Shown piece after piece: positions 35,611 through 44,864 of a stretch of DNA of 64,000 nt. The first letter of the stretch is position 1, and the number at the start of each line of letters is the position of its first letter. The position numbers were made by a program, and so were the translations under genes. The notes below the pieces were generated by a model. The model ran no database searches, was not told the DNA's origin, and worked only from the letters and a program-made list of their open reading frames with translations. Location: positions 4,030,001 through 4,094,000 of the forward strand of contig NZ_JACCBB010000001.1 of assembly GCF_013409345.1 (NCBI RefSeq), written 5' to 3'. This stretch comes from Kineococcus aurantiacus. GTDB lineage: Bacteria > Actinomycetota > Actinomycetes > Actinomycetales > Kineococcaceae.

Positions 35611-36720
35611 TCAGGGGGTGGCCGTCGCGCTGGCGCTGGCGGTGGAGCTCGCGGTGGGGCTCGCGGTGGAGGTGGGGGGGCCGTCCGCGCCGAGCTCGGG
35701 CAGCCCGGGGAACGAGCGCGCCGTCGACCCCCAGCGGCGGGCGTCGCGCGCGCACGCCGGCACCGCCCGGGCGCCGAGCGCGCGGTCGGGGGCCGAGACC
35801 GCCACGACGTCGGCGTACAGGCGCGCCAGCCGGTCGAGCACGCTGGCCGCGAGCGCGGTGGCGGCCTCGGGGGTGGGGGCCGCGGCGTCGTAGCCGGGGG
35901 CGGCCTGCACGGGCGTCGCCCCGCGCGCCGTCAGCAGGTCGACGAGGTCGTCGCGGGCGACCCGGCGGGCGGCGAGGTCGGCCACGGCCTCGGCGCGGCG
36001 CGGGGCGGTGAGGCGGCCCGCGACGAGCGCGAAGCCGTGGACGGCGGCGTGCTCCCCGGCCAGGGCCGCCTGCAGGGCCGCCGTGGCGGGGTCGTCCCCG
36101 TCCGGCGACGGGGTCCTCGCGGAGGTGCTCGCAGGGCTGCTCGCGGGCGCGGCGGTGGGGCCCGGTTCGGCCGTCGGGGGGATCGCGCCGGCCGGGGTCC
36201 CCGTCGTCGCGGCCACCGCGTCGGCCAGCACCGCGCGCGAGGCGGCGATCGCGGTCAGCAGCCGCGCCATCCCCCCGCTCACGGCGGGCGCGGTCGAGGT
36301 GGCGGCCGCGCACGCGGTCCCGGCCGCGGCCAGGAGCCCGTCCACCAGCGCCCGGGCGTCGGGGGCGGGAGCGCCGGAGGGTGCGTCGGTGGGGGTGGGG
36401 GAGCCGGTCGCGGTGGGGATCCGGTCGTCCTCCCCGAGCGCCACCAGGTGGGCCCGGCAGGCCTGGACCGCCTGCCCCGCAACGGTCCGCAGCGGCTCGG
36501 GCCCGGCCGCGGCCGGGCCCAGGAGCGTCAGCAGGGCGCGGGTGCCGGCGACCGCCGCCTCCCGCGCGTCGTCGTCGGGGCCGCGGTCGGGGGCCGGGGT
36601 CGGCTCGGGACCGCCCACCCACCGCACGCCGCACCCGCTCACCGCCAGCGCGGCCACCGCGAGGGTGCCCAGCAGGGCGCGTCGGGTCGGCGGGGCGCAG
36701 CGGGGCCGGGGCACGGGCAC
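35611..36720 (-). CDS. Lipoprotein with ferritin-like DUF4439 domain
   Basis: A 369-aa protein with a lipoprotein signal (hydrophobic LLGTLAVAALAVSGC, lipidated Cys about residue 30). A long Ala/Pro/Thr-rich region follows, with a C-terminal helical domain (about 235-350) starting ALQAALAGEHAAVHGFALVAG. That segment has the Glu/His spacing and four-helix character of DUF4439, a ferritin-like fold. Proteins of this type commonly sit next to rimP in actinobacteria. The tail is a Ser/Thr/Ala low-complexity run. The GTG start is uncertain (36714 also possible). Function unknown. Confidence 0.7.
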   Translation of the reverse strand: MPVPRPRCAPPTRRALLGTLAVAALAVSGCGVRWVGGPEPTPAPDRGPDDDAREAAVAGTRALLTLLGPAAAGPEPLRTVAGQAVQACRAHLVALGEDDRIPTATGSPTPTDAPSGAPAPDARALVDGLLAAAGTACAAATSTAPAVSGGMARLLTAIAASRAVLADAVAATTGTPAGAIPPTAEPGPTAAPASSPASTSARTPSPDGDDPATAALQAALAGEHAAVHGFALVAGRLTAPRRAEAVADLAARRVARDDLVDLLTARGATPVQAAPGYDAAAPTPEAATALAASVLDRLARLYADVVAVSAPDRALGARAVPACARDARRWGSTARSFPGLPELGADGPPTSTASPTASSTASASATATP

Positions 36721-36768
36721 CGATCGTGCCAGGGCGGGCGGCGTGGCCGGACCCCGCCCGCGAAGCCC

Positions 36769-36774
36769 TAGGAT
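36769..36774 (+). promoter_or_regulatory. Candidate -10 for the rimP-nusA operon
   Basis: TAGGAT fits the -10 consensus and would place the start of transcription about 70 nt before rimP. The -35 position reads GCCGGA, a poor match. Confidence 0.3.
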
Positions 36775-36849
36775 GAGCGGTCGTGCCCGCCCCGGTCCGT
36801 CCGGGTCCGCGGGCACCTCTGGACAACTCGAGAACAGGGAGGAGCGGTC

Positions 36850-37452
36850 GTGTCGACGCTCGAGGAGACCGTCACCGCGGTGCTGACCCCCGTGTTCGCC
36901 CCCGGGACCGACCTCGGCGCCTCGCTCGTCCTCGACGGCGTGGACGTCAGCGCCGCCGGTCGCCGCCGCGTGGTCCGGGTGGTCGTCGACGGGGCCGGCG
37001 ACGAACCGGGCGAGATCGACCTGGACGCCGTGGCCGCCGCCTCCACCGCCGTCTCCCAGGCCCTGGACGAGTCGGACGTGCTGGGCGACGCGCCGTACAC
37101 CCTGGAGGTCACCTCCCCGGGGGTGGAGCGCCCGCTGACGACGCCGCGGCACTGGTCGCGGGCCCGGGGCCGCCTCGTGCGCGCCGTGCTGGCCGACGGC
37201 GGCGCGCTGTTCCTGCGCGTGGTGTCGGTCGACGAGGACGGCGTGCACGGCACGGGCGAGCCGCAGTCGGTCAAGGGCCGGCCGCCGCGGGCCAGGGACG
37301 TGGGCGCCCCGCACGACCTCGCCTGGGCGGACCTGGTCCGCGGCGAGGTGCAGGTCGAGTTCCGCCGCGCCGACGGCGACACGGTCGAGGACGTGGAGGA
37401 CCTGGTCGCTGACGAGAGCGGACCGGACGACGAGGACGAGGACGAGCAGTGA
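36850..37452 (+). CDS. rimP: Ribosome maturation factor RimP
   Basis: 30S assembly factor of 200 aa. The N-terminal domain has the [10 protein letters not shown] and [18 protein letters not shown] blocks, followed by [20 protein letters not shown], the family hallmark; the C-terminal SH3-like domain follows, ending in an acidic tail ([13 protein letters not shown]). The GTG start has GGGAGGAG upstream. Its stop overlaps the nusA start by 4 nt (GTGA), as in many actinobacterial rimP-nusA operons. Confidence 0.95.
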   Translation: MSTLEETVTAVLTPVFAPGTDLGASLVLDGVDVSAAGRRRVVRVVVDGAGDEPGEIDLDAVAAASTAVSQALDESDVLGDAPYTLEVTSPGVERPLTTPRHWSRARGRLVRAVLADGGALFLRVVSVDEDGVHGTGEPQSVKGRPPRARDVGAPHDLAWADLVRGEVQVEFRRADGDTVEDVEDLVADESGPDDEDEDEQ

Positions 37453-38435
37453 ACATCGACATGTCGGCCCTGCGGGTGCTCGAGCGCGAGAAGGAGATCC
37501 CCTTCGAGACGCTCGTGCGCGCCATCGAGCAGGCGGTGCTCGTGGCCTACCACCGCACCGAGCACACCGACCACAAGGCGCACCCCGACGCCCGCATCGA
37601 GCTGGACCGCAGCAGCGGCGAGGTGCGCGTGTGGGCCAAGGAGCGCGACGACTCCGGCGGCGTCGTCGGCGAGTTCGACGACACCCCCGGCGGCTTCGGC
37701 CGGATCGCGGCGGCCACGGCCCGCCAGGTGATCCTGCAGCGCCTGCGCGACGCCGAGGACGACGCCGTGCTCGGCGAGTACGCCGACACCGAGGGCGAGA
37801 TCGTCTCCGGGATCGTGCAGCAGGGCCGCGACCCGCGCATCGTGCAGGTCGACCTGGGGACCCTCGAGGGGGTCCTGCCGCCGGCCGAGCAGGTGCCGGG
37901 GGAGAAGTACGAGCACGGCGCGCGCATCCGCTGCTTCGTCGTGAGCGTCAAGAAGGGCCCCAAGGGGCCGCAGGTCGTGCTGTCCCGCTCGCACCCGCAG
38001 CTGGTCCGCAAGCTGTTCGCCCTGGAGGTGCCCGAGATCGCCGACGGCACGGTGCAGATCACCGCGCTGTCCCGCGAGGCCGGGCACCGCTCGAAGATGG
38101 CGGTGCGGGCCACCCGGCCCGGCGTCAACGCCAAAGGCGCCTGCATCGGGCCGATGGGTCAGCGCGTGCGGGCGGTCATGGCCGAGCTGCGCGGCGAGAA
38201 GATCGACATCGTCGACTTCCACGAGGACCCGGCGACCTTCGTCGGCAACGCGCTGTCCCCGGCCCGCGTCAGCTCCGTGGAGGTCGTCGACCTCGCGGCG
38301 CGCTCGGCGCGGGTGGTCGTGCCGGACTACCAGCTGTCCCTGGCGATCGGCAAGGAGGGGCAGAACGCCCGCCTGGCCGCCAAGCTCACCGGCTGGCGCA
38401 TCGACATCCGGCCGGACACCCAGCCGGAGCAGTAG
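37449..38435 (+). CDS. nusA: Transcription termination/antitermination factor NusA
   Basis: RNA polymerase-associated factor of 328 aa: N-terminal polymerase-binding domain ([23 protein letters not shown]), S1 domain ([21 protein letters not shown]), and two KH domains ([20 protein letters not shown], then [20 protein letters not shown]). The C-terminal acidic repeats of proteobacterial NusA are absent, normal for actinobacteria. GTG start coupled to rimP. Confidence 0.97.
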   Translation: MNIDMSALRVLEREKEIPFETLVRAIEQAVLVAYHRTEHTDHKAHPDARIELDRSSGEVRVWAKERDDSGGVVGEFDDTPGGFGRIAAATARQVILQRLRDAEDDAVLGEYADTEGEIVSGIVQQGRDPRIVQVDLGTLEGVLPPAEQVPGEKYEHGARIRCFVVSVKKGPKGPQVVLSRSHPQLVRKLFALEVPEIADGTVQITALSREAGHRSKMAVRATRPGVNAKGACIGPMGQRVRAVMAELRGEKIDIVDFHEDPATFVGNALSPARVSSVEVVDLAARSARVVVPDYQLSLAIGKEGQNARLAAKLTGWRIDIRPDTQPEQ

Positions 38436-38461
38436 GGCGGGGAGCGGGCGGGAAGGCTAGA

Positions 38462-38833
38462 CTGTCCCTCATCGTTACACTGCCTGCGACCGGTCCTACC
38501 GACCGGCGGTCCGTCGAGCCTGCGCCGCACCCTCAGCGCACGTGCGTCGGCTGCCGTCGCCGGGGTGACCGGTCGTCGCTGCTGAGGGTCGTCGTCGCAC
38601 CGGACGCGGAGGGTCTCCTCCTCGTCGACGTGCGGCGCCGGCTCCCGGGCAGGGGCGCGTGGCTGCACCAGAGCACCGCGTGCTTGGAGCTGGCGGACAA
38701 GCGCAGGGCCTGGCCCCGCGCGTTGCGCCGCGCAGCTCCCCTCGACCCCTCGGGCGTACGGTCCTTCCTGGACCGGCGCTCGCCCGAGGTCGTCGTGTCC
38801 ACCACCACCGATGAGAGCGGGTCGAACAGCTGA
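38462..38833 (+). CDS. ylxR: YlxR-family RNA-binding protein (DUF448), non-canonical start
   Basis: Small basic protein between nusA and infB, recognised by [22 protein letters not shown] and [28 protein letters not shown]. YlxR binds RNA or RNase P in other species. Between the nusA stop and the CVGC motif the frame has no ATG, GTG or TTG. CTG 38462 is proposed because GGAAGG (38451-38456) is 5 nt upstream and gives a family-like length of 123 aa; ATC 38471 or CTG 38480 are alternatives, and the frame is open far back into nusA. The protein identity is sure; the start is not. Confidence 0.85.
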   Translation: MSLIVTLPATGPTDRRSVEPAPHPQRTCVGCRRRGDRSSLLRVVVAPDAEGLLLVDVRRRLPGRGAWLHQSTACLELADKRRAWPRALRRAAPLDPSGVRSFLDRRSPEVVVSTTTDESGSNS

Positions 38834-38924
38834 TGAGCACCCGATGAGTCTCCAGCGATGAATCCCCCCGACTGACGACGGTCCGCGCCCGGTAGAGACG
38901 AGCCCGGACCGAGACAGGAGAGAT

Positions 38925-41900
38925 GTGGCAAAGGTCCGGGTCTACGAGCTCGCCAAGGAGTTCGGAGTCGAGAGCAAGGTCGTGCTGGCCACGCTCAAGG
39001 AGATGGGCGAGTTCGTGCGTTCCGCGAGCTCGACCGTCGAACCGCCGGTCATCCGGCGGCTGAAGGACAAGTTCCCGAACGGGGGCGGCTCCGCGCCGTC
39101 GGCCCGTCCGGCCCCGGCGGCGAAGCCGGGTCCGCGTCTGCCGCAGGGTGCCCGCCCGGGTCCGGCTCCGGCCGCCCGCCCGGCTGCGCCCGCCCCCGCG
39201 GCCCCGGCGCCCGCGGCTCCGGCCGCTGCACCGGCCCCGGCTCCGGCCCCCGCGCCGACGCCGGTCGCGCAGGCCCCGCAGGCCCCCGCGGCGGCCAACC
39301 CCGCCGCCAACCCCGCGTTCCGCGCGCCCGCCCCGGCGGACCGCCCGGCTCCGCAGCGCCCGGCGGCCCCGGGCCAGCGCCCCACCCCGGGTGCGCGCCC
39401 GTCCACGCCGCCCACCTCCGGTGGTCCCGGTCAGGGTCCGCGCCCCGGCGCGCGTCCCGGTGCCGGTGGTCCCGGCGCCCGGCCGGGTGCCCCCGTCCCG
39501 GGTGGCGCCGGTGGTCCCGCTGGTCGCGGTCCGCGTCCGGGCGGCGACCGTCCCGACCGCGGTGAGCGGCCCGGTGGCGACCGTCCCCGCGGCGACCGTC
39601 CGCAGGGCGACCGCCAGGGCCGTCCCGGCGGTGCCGGTGCGCCCGGTGGCGCTCCCCGTCCGGGTGCTCCCCGCCCGGGCAACAACCCCTTCGCGACGAG
39701 CCAGGGCATGCCCCGGCCGCAGCGCGAGGGCGGTGCCCCGCGTCCGGGCAACAACCCGTTCGCGGCCAACCAGGGCATGCCCCGCCCGCAGGGCCCGCGT
39801 CCCGGTGGCGCGCCCGGCCCGGGTGGTCCCCGTCCGGGTGGCCCGCGCCCGAACCCGGGCATGATGCCCGCGCGCCCGACGGTCGGCCGTCCGGGTGCCG
39901 GTGCCGGCCGTCCGGGTGCCCCGGGCCGCGGTGGCCCCGGTGGCGGTCGCGGTGGTTTCGGCGGTCGTCCCGGCGGTGCCGGTGGCGGCACCGGGACCGG
40001 TGGCGGCTTCGCCGGCCGTCCCGGTGGCGGTGGCGGTGGTCCGCGCGGTGGTCGCGGCGGCACCCAGGGCGCGTTCGGTCGCGCCGGGGGCAAGCCGGCG
40101 CGCGGCCGCAAGTCGAAGCGGGCCAAGCGCCAGGAGTTCGAGTCGATGGCGGCCCCGACGCCCGGTGGCGTCTCGGTCCGTCGCGGTGACGGCACGACCG
40201 TCGTCCGCATCCGCCGCGGCGCGTCGCTGAGCGACTTCGCCGAGCGCATCGACGTCGACCCCGCGGCGCTGGTCACGGTCCTGTTCCACCTCGGTGAGAT
40301 GGCGACCGCGACCCAGTCCCTCGACGAGGACACGTTCCAGGTGCTCGGCAACGAGCTCGGGTACGTCATCGAGGTCGTCTCGCCCGAGGACGAGGAGCGC
40401 GAGCTGCTCGCGGGCTTCTCCATCGACCTCGACGCCGAGCTGGAGGCCGAGGGCGACGACGAGCTGGAGGCCCGTCCGCCGGTCGTGACCGTCATGGGTC
40501 ACGTCGACCACGGGAAGACCAAGCTCCTCGACGCGATCCGGTCCTCCGACGTCGTGGCGAAGGAGGCCGGTGGCATCACCCAGCACATCGGTGCCTACCA
40601 GGTCGTCAAGGAGCACGAGGGGGTCGAGCGTCCGATCACCTTCATCGACACCCCCGGTCACGAGGCCTTCACGGCCATGCGTGCCCGTGGTGCGAAGGTC
40701 ACGGACATCGCGATCCTCGTGGTCGCGGCGGACGACGGCGTGATGCCCCAGACCGTCGAGGCGCTCAACCACGCCCAGGCGGCGGACGTCCCGATCGTCG
40801 TGGCGGTCAACAAGGTCGACAAGGAGGGCGCGAACCCGGACAAGGTCCGGCAGCAGCTCACCGAGTACAACCTGGTGGCCGAGGAGTACGGCGGCGACAC
40901 GATGTTCGTCAACGTCTCGGCGAAGCAGGGCATGGGCCTGGACGACCTCCTCGAGGCCGTCCTGCTCACGGCCGACGCCTCCCTGGACCTGCGGGCGAAC
41001 CCCGACAAGGACGCTCGCGGTGTGGCGATCGAGGGCAACCTCGACAAGGGCCGCGGCCCCGTCGCCACCGTCCTGGTCCAGTCCGGCACCCTGCGCGTCG
41101 GTGACGCGATCGTCGCCGGCACCGGCTACGGCCGCGTCCGCGCGATGCTCGACGAGAACGGCGACAACGTCGAGGCGGCCACCCCGTCGCGTCCGGTCCA
41201 GGTCCTGGGTCTGACGTCGGTGCCGGGTGCCGGTGACACGTTCCTGGCGGCCCCGGACGACCGGACCGCCCGGCAGATCGCGGAGAAGCGCGAGGCGCAG
41301 GAGCGCAACGCGGCTCTGGCGAAGGCGCGCAAGCGCATCTCGCTGGAGGACTTCACCAAGGCGCTGGAGCAGGGCAAGGTCGAGACCCTCAACCTCATCC
41401 TCAAGGGTGACGGTGCGGGCTCGGTCGAGGCCCTGGAGGACGCCCTCTACAAGATCGACGTCGGCGACGAGGTCGAGCTGCGGGTGATCGACCGCGGTGT
41501 CGGTGCGGTGACGAAGAACAACGTCAACCTCGCCGTCGCCTCGAACGCGATCATCATCGGGTTCAACGTGCGCCCGGAGCAGCAGACCAAGGAGTACGCC
41601 GACCGCGAGGGCGTCGACATCCGCTTCTACTCGGTCATCTACGCGGCCATCGAGGACGTCGAGGCGTCCCTGAAGGGCCTGCTGAAGCCCGAGTTCGAAG
41701 AGGTCCAGCTCGGCACGGCGGAGGTCCGCGAGATCTTCCGCTCGTCGAAGTTCGGCAACATCGCCGGCTGCCTCGTCCGGTCGGGTCTCATCCGCCGCAA
41801 CACCAAGGCGCGCGTCCTGCGCCGCGGTGTCGTGCACGGGGACAACCTCACCATCGAGTCGTTGCGCCGCTTCAAGGACGACGCCACCGAGGTCCGCGAG

Positions 41901-41996
41901 GGCTACGAGTGCGGTATCGGCCTGGGCTCGTACAACGACCTTCAGGTCGACGACGTCATCGAGACGTACGAGATGCAGGAGAAGGCGCGCAGCTGA
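38925..41996 (+). CDS. infB: Translation initiation factor IF-2
   Basis: GTPase of 1023 aa placing initiator tRNA on the 30S subunit. The IF2-N module is at about 1-52 ([21 protein letters not shown]). A long Pro/Gly/Ala/Arg-rich region (about 55-405) follows, then a second IF2-N-like segment. The G domain has GHVDHGKT near residue 527 and NKVD near 628, followed by domains II-IV ending in [11 protein letters not shown] and GYECGIGLG. The GTG start has AGGAGA upstream. The linker includes a near-duplicate RPGNNPFA...QGMPRPQ unit. Part of the nusA-ylxR-infB-rbfA group. Confidence 0.98.
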   Translation: MAKVRVYELAKEFGVESKVVLATLKEMGEFVRSASSTVEPPVIRRLKDKFPNGGGSAPSARPAPAAKPGPRLPQGARPGPAPAARPAAPAPAAPAPAAPAAAPAPAPAPAPTPVAQAPQAPAAANPAANPAFRAPAPADRPAPQRPAAPGQRPTPGARPSTPPTSGGPGQGPRPGARPGAGGPGARPGAPVPGGAGGPAGRGPRPGGDRPDRGERPGGDRPRGDRPQGDRQGRPGGAGAPGGAPRPGAPRPGNNPFATSQGMPRPQREGGAPRPGNNPFAANQGMPRPQGPRPGGAPGPGGPRPGGPRPNPGMMPARPTVGRPGAGAGRPGAPGRGGPGGGRGGFGGRPGGAGGGTGTGGGFAGRPGGGGGGPRGGRGGTQGAFGRAGGKPARGRKSKRAKRQEFESMAAPTPGGVSVRRGDGTTVVRIRRGASLSDFAERIDVDPAALVTVLFHLGEMATATQSLDEDTFQVLGNELGYVIEVVSPEDEERELLAGFSIDLDAELEAEGDDELEARPPVVTVMGHVDHGKTKLLDAIRSSDVVAKEAGGITQHIGAYQVVKEHEGVERPITFIDTPGHEAFTAMRARGAKVTDIAILVVAADDGVMPQTVEALNHAQAADVPIVVAVNKVDKEGANPDKVRQQLTEYNLVAEEYGGDTMFVNVSAKQGMGLDDLLEAVLLTADASLDLRANPDKDARGVAIEGNLDKGRGPVATVLVQSGTLRVGDAIVAGTGYGRVRAMLDENGDNVEAATPSRPVQVLGLTSVPGAGDTFLAAPDDRTARQIAEKREAQERNAALAKARKRISLEDFTKALEQGKVETLNLILKGDGAGSVEALEDALYKIDVGDEVELRVIDRGVGAVTKNNVNLAVASNAIIIGFNVRPEQQTKEYADREGVDIRFYSVIYAAIEDVEASLKGLLKPEFEEVQLGTAEVREIFRSSKFGNIAGCLVRSGLIRRNTKARVLRRGVVHGDNLTIESLRRFKDDATEVREGYECGIGLGSYNDLQVDDVIETYEMQEKARS
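39660..39800 (+). repeat. Duplicated segment in the IF-2 linker
   Basis: Two copies of about 60 bp encode [17 protein letters not shown] and [17 protein letters not shown]. They sit inside a wider low-complexity tract (about 39090-40130) of Gly-Arg-Pro codons that probably arose by slippage or unequal recombination. Confidence 0.7.
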
Positions 41997-42019
41997 CCGG
42001 CTGACGCCTGCGACCCGGT

Positions 42020-42053
42020 GACCGGGGCGGGACCTCGCGGTCCCGCCCCGGTC
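42020..42053 (+). terminator. Hairpin after infB
   Basis: Perfect 15-bp stem (42020-42034 with 42039-42053) and a TCGC loop, 23 nt after the infB stop and about 30 nt before the DUF503 gene. It may reduce transcription into the rbfA part of the operon. Confidence 0.75.
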
Positions 42054-42082
42054 GCCTCCCCGCTGGGAACCAGCGCACACCC

Positions 42083-42376
42083 ATGTTCACCGGAACCCTG
42101 ACCGTCGACCTGCTCCTCGGCGACGTCCACTCCCTCAAGGGCAAGCGCAGCCTCGTCCGGCCCCTGGTCGCCGAGCTGCGCCGTTCCTTCGAGGTCGCGG
42201 CCGCCGAGACCGGCCACCTGGACCTGCACCGCCGGGCCGAGGTCGCCGTCGCCGTCGTGGCCACCGACGCCGCCCGCTGCGCCGACGTGCTCGACCGCTG
42301 CGAACGGCTCGTCGCGGCCCACCCGGAGTTCCAGATCCTCTCCGCCCGGCGGCAGTACCTGTCGTCGGACGACTAG
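42083..42376 (+). CDS. DUF503 (YlxP-like) protein
   Basis: A 97-aa ferredoxin-like protein: FTGTLTVDLLLGDVHSLKGKRSLVRPLV is the family signature, followed by FEVAAAETGHLDLHRRAEVAVAVVA. YlxP-type proteins lie between infB and rbfA in many Gram-positive bacteria and are suspected to act in ribosome assembly, without a defined reaction. It is followed 16 nt later by rbfA. Confidence 0.9.
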   Translation: MFTGTLTVDLLLGDVHSLKGKRSLVRPLVAELRRSFEVAAAETGHLDLHRRAEVAVAVVATDAARCADVLDRCERLVAAHPEFQILSARRQYLSSDD

Positions 42377-42392
42377 AACGCAGGAGTTTCCC

Positions 42393-42893
42393 GTGGTCGA
42401 CCCGACCCGCGCCCGCAAGCTCGCCGACCGCATCAAGGTCGTCGTCGCCGACGCGCTGGAGAAGCGCGTCAAGGACCCCCGCCTGGGGTTCGTCACGATC
42501 ACCGACGCCCGCGTCACGAACGACCTCCAGCACGCCACGCTGTACTACACGGTCTTCGGCAGCGACGAGGAGAAGCAGGGGACCAAGGCCGCCCTGGAGT
42601 CGGCCAAGGGCGTCCTGCGCTCGGAGGTCGGCAAGCGCACCGGCATCCGGCTGACCCCCACGCTGACGTTCACCGCCGACGAGGTCCCCGAGACCGCGCA
42701 GCAGATCACCGACCTGCTCTCCAAGGCCGCCGAGCAGGACGCCCGCGTCGCCGCCCTGGCCGCCGGGGCCACCCCCGCCGGGGACCCGGACCCGTACAAG
42801 AAGCCCGCCGACCCCGACGACGAGTGGGACGACGACGAGGCGGACGAGGACGAGACGGACGACGAGGTCGGGGAGGACCCCCACCGCGCCTGA
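42393..42893 (+). CDS. rbfA: Ribosome-binding factor A
   Basis: KH-fold 30S maturation factor acting on the 5' region of 16S rRNA. RARKLADRIKVVVADALEKRVKDPRLGFVTITDARVTNDL (across residues 5-45) and the HATLYYTVFG strand identify it. The 166-aa length includes an acidic C-terminal tail (about 125-166, Asp/Glu-rich) typical of actinobacteria. GTG start with AGGAG upstream. The usual downstream partner truB is separated here by about 2.5 kb of accessory genes. Confidence 0.95.
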   Translation: MVDPTRARKLADRIKVVVADALEKRVKDPRLGFVTITDARVTNDLQHATLYYTVFGSDEEKQGTKAALESAKGVLRSEVGKRTGIRLTPTLTFTADEVPETAQQITDLLSKAAEQDARVAALAAGATPAGDPDPYKKPADPDDEWDDDEADEDETDDEVGEDPHRA

Positions 42894-42915
42894 GGCGGCG
42901 CGGCAGGCCGGGGCG

Positions 42916-43385
42916 GTGGATCACGATCTGCCCGGCCTGGACACCGGTCCCGGTGTGCCGGCGCTCCTCGTGGTGGTGTTCGTCCTGATCGCCCTGTCCG
43001 GCGTGGCCGTCGTCGTCGGCGGCCTGCTCTCGGCCCCTGGGCGCCGAGAGCGTCACGACGACGGGCACGGTCGTGGACGACCGGATCACGAACCACCACG
43101 AGCACCGGACGACCTCCCCGCCGATCGTGCGCTTCGAGGCCGGTGGCCGGGAGGTCGTCGTGGTGGGTGAGCAGGCCTGGAACCGCTCCTGCGTCACCGG
43201 TCGTTCCGCGCAGGTCGTCCACGACCCCTCCGCCCCCGACCCGCGCACGTGCGGGTCGGGGGCGGCAGCGTCGTCGGCGACGGTGTCACCGGGGTGGTCG
43301 TAGCCGCCTGCGGGGTCGTCCTCCTCGTGGTGGTGGCGACCGTGGCCCGGCTGGCCCTGTCGGTCTCCCGAGCCGTCGCGCGGAC
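42916..43385 (+). pseudogene. Frameshifted DUF3592-type membrane protein gene
   Basis: Three segments in alternating frames make one plausible protein. Frame 1 (42916-about 43035) gives a transmembrane segment, ALLVVVFVLIALSGVAVVVG. Frame 2 (about 43040-43245) gives TTTGTVVDDRITNHHEHR, IVRFEAGGREVVVVG and VVHDPSAPDPR. Frame 1 again (about 43249 onward) gives GGGSVVGDGVTGVVVAACG and a second membrane segment. This is the layout of DUF3592 proteins (TM, extracellular beta domain, TM). One apparent base gain (near 43030-43045) and one loss (near 43240-43260) break it. Either a decayed gene or two sequencing errors in G/C runs. Confidence 0.6.
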
Positions 43386-44795
43386 CTACGCCTTGCGCGG
43401 CAGGGCCAGCGCGGTCAGCGCCCCGACGAGGGTGACGGCGGCCCCGACGAGGACCGCGTCCGGCGTCCCGGCCGAGAACCCGTCCGGCGTGAGGTCACCG
43501 CCGGCGTGCTGGAAGACCAGCGTGAGGACCGAGACGCCGAGGGCGACGCCGATCTCGCGCAGCGTGTTGTTGGTCGAGCTGGCGGTGGCGTGGTCGTGCT
43601 CGTCGAGACCGGCCAGCACGGCCGTCGAGGCGGGGGCGAAGACCAGTCCGGTGCCGACGCCGGCCAGCGTCAGGGCCGGGACCAGGGCGCCGTACCCGGC
43701 GCCCTGACCGATCTCGACGGCCATCCACGCCAGCCCCGCCGCGGTCGCGGTCAGGCCGGCCACCAGCAGCGGCCGGGACCCCGTGCGTCCGCCGAGGATC
43801 CCGGCGACCGGGGCGACGACCATGGGGGCCGCCGTCCAGGGCAGGGTGCGCAGGCCGGCCTCGAACGGCGTGAACCCGCCGGAGACCTGCAGGTACTGGG
43901 TCAGCAGGAACACCGACCCCATGGCGCCGAGGGTGAAGGCGAAGATCACGACGTTGGCGACGCTGAAGCTGCGGGAGCGGAACAGCCGCAGGGGCAGCAG
44001 GGGCGCGGCCGCGGTGGCCTGGCGGGCGACGAACCCGGCGAGGAGGGCCAGCCCGGCGAGCAGGGGCACGAGCACGGCCGCCGACCCCCAGCCGTGGGCG
44101 TCGGCGTGCTGGACCGCCCAGACGACCCCGAAGACCGCGGCGCCCCCGAGCCCGAGCCCGGCGACGTCGACGCGGCCGGTGCGTCCGTGCTGCTCGGGCA
44201 GGGCCAGCAGGATCAGCGGCAGGGCCACGACGGCGACGGGCACGTTGAGCCAGAAGATCCAGTGCCAGCTCAGGCCGTCGATGACGGCTCCGCCGATGAC
44301 GGGCCCGAGGGCGACCCCGAGGCCGTTGACCCCGCCCCAGATGCCGATGGCCGCGGCCCGGCGCTGCGGCGGGACGGACCCGGCCAGCAGCGCCAGGGAC
44401 AGCGGGGTGATGGCGGCCGCCCCGGCGCCCTGCACGGCTCGGGCGGCGATGAGCAGCTCCGGGCTGGTGGCCAGGGCCGCGGCGGCCGAGGCGAGGGTGA
44501 AGACGACGACGCCGCCCACGAAGACTCGGCGGCGCCCGAACCGGTCACCCACGGAGGCCGCGGCCAGCATGAGCGTGGCGAAGGTGAGGCTGAAGGCGTT
44601 GACGACCCACTGCAGCTGGTCGAGGGAGGCGCCGAGGTCGCGGTGCAGGACCGGCAGCGCGCCGGTGACGACGAGGTTGTCGAGGGTGGCCATGAAGACG
44701 GGCAGCGCGGCGGCGACGATCGCGAGCGCCGGGTGCACCCGGCGGCGGGCCCGGGTGGGCCCGGTGGGACCGGGTTCGAGGGTGGTGGTGGACAC
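43386..44795 (-). CDS. MFS drug/proton antiporter, DHA2 (EmrB/QacA) type
   Basis: A 469-aa transporter with about 14 predicted membrane segments. Motif C-like and family signatures are visible: FMATLDNLVVTGALPVLHRDL in helix 1, ASVGDRFGRRRVFVGG (motif A), and GPVIGGAVIDGLSWHWIFWLNVP. Members export lipophilic drugs or dyes. It is divergent from a TetR regulator with paired operator-like sites between them, the usual regulator-pump arrangement. The substrate is unknown. Confidence 0.9.
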   Translation of the reverse strand: MSTTTLEPGPTGPTRARRRVHPALAIVAAALPVFMATLDNLVVTGALPVLHRDLGASLDQLQWVVNAFSLTFATLMLAAASVGDRFGRRRVFVGGVVVFTLASAAAALATSPELLIAARAVQGAGAAAITPLSLALLAGSVPPQRRAAAIGIWGGVNGLGVALGPVIGGAVIDGLSWHWIFWLNVPVAVVALPLILLALPEQHGRTGRVDVAGLGLGGAAVFGVVWAVQHADAHGWGSAAVLVPLLAGLALLAGFVARQATAAAPLLPLRLFRSRSFSVANVVIFAFTLGAMGSVFLLTQYLQVSGGFTPFEAGLRTLPWTAAPMVVAPVAGILGGRTGSRPLLVAGLTATAAGLAWMAVEIGQGAGYGALVPALTLAGVGTGLVFAPASTAVLAGLDEHDHATASSTNNTLREIGVALGVSVLTLVFQHAGGDLTPDGFSAGTPDAVLVGAAVTLVGALTALALPRKA

Positions 44796-44812
44796 GGGGA
44801 CCCCCAGAGGAA

Positions 44813-44857
44813 GGCATCGGATGATTACCTCGGACGTTAGGCATCGACTGATACCTT
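44813..44857. promoter_or_regulatory. Paired TetR-type operators and tetR -10
   Basis: Two related sites share GGCATCG and GATxACC ends: 44813-44829 and 44840-44855 (GGCATCGACTGATACC, an imperfect GGyATC-N4-GATrCC palindrome). TACCTT (44852-44857) overlaps the second and ends 7 nt before GTG 44865, a leaderless -10. Binding would therefore block tetR, and the other site lies where the divergent MFS promoter should be. Confidence 0.6.
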
Positions 44858-44864
44858 GTCAACC

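Noticed and set aside
39090-40130. Repetitive tract resembling a CRISPR or minisatellite
   Set aside because: Repeats are in-frame coding repeats of the IF-2 linker, with no regular spacers.
38496-42080. 1194-codon minus-strand frame opposite infB
   Set aside because: Composition is Gly/Arg/Thr repeats mirroring the IF-2 linker and GTPase; no domain is visible.
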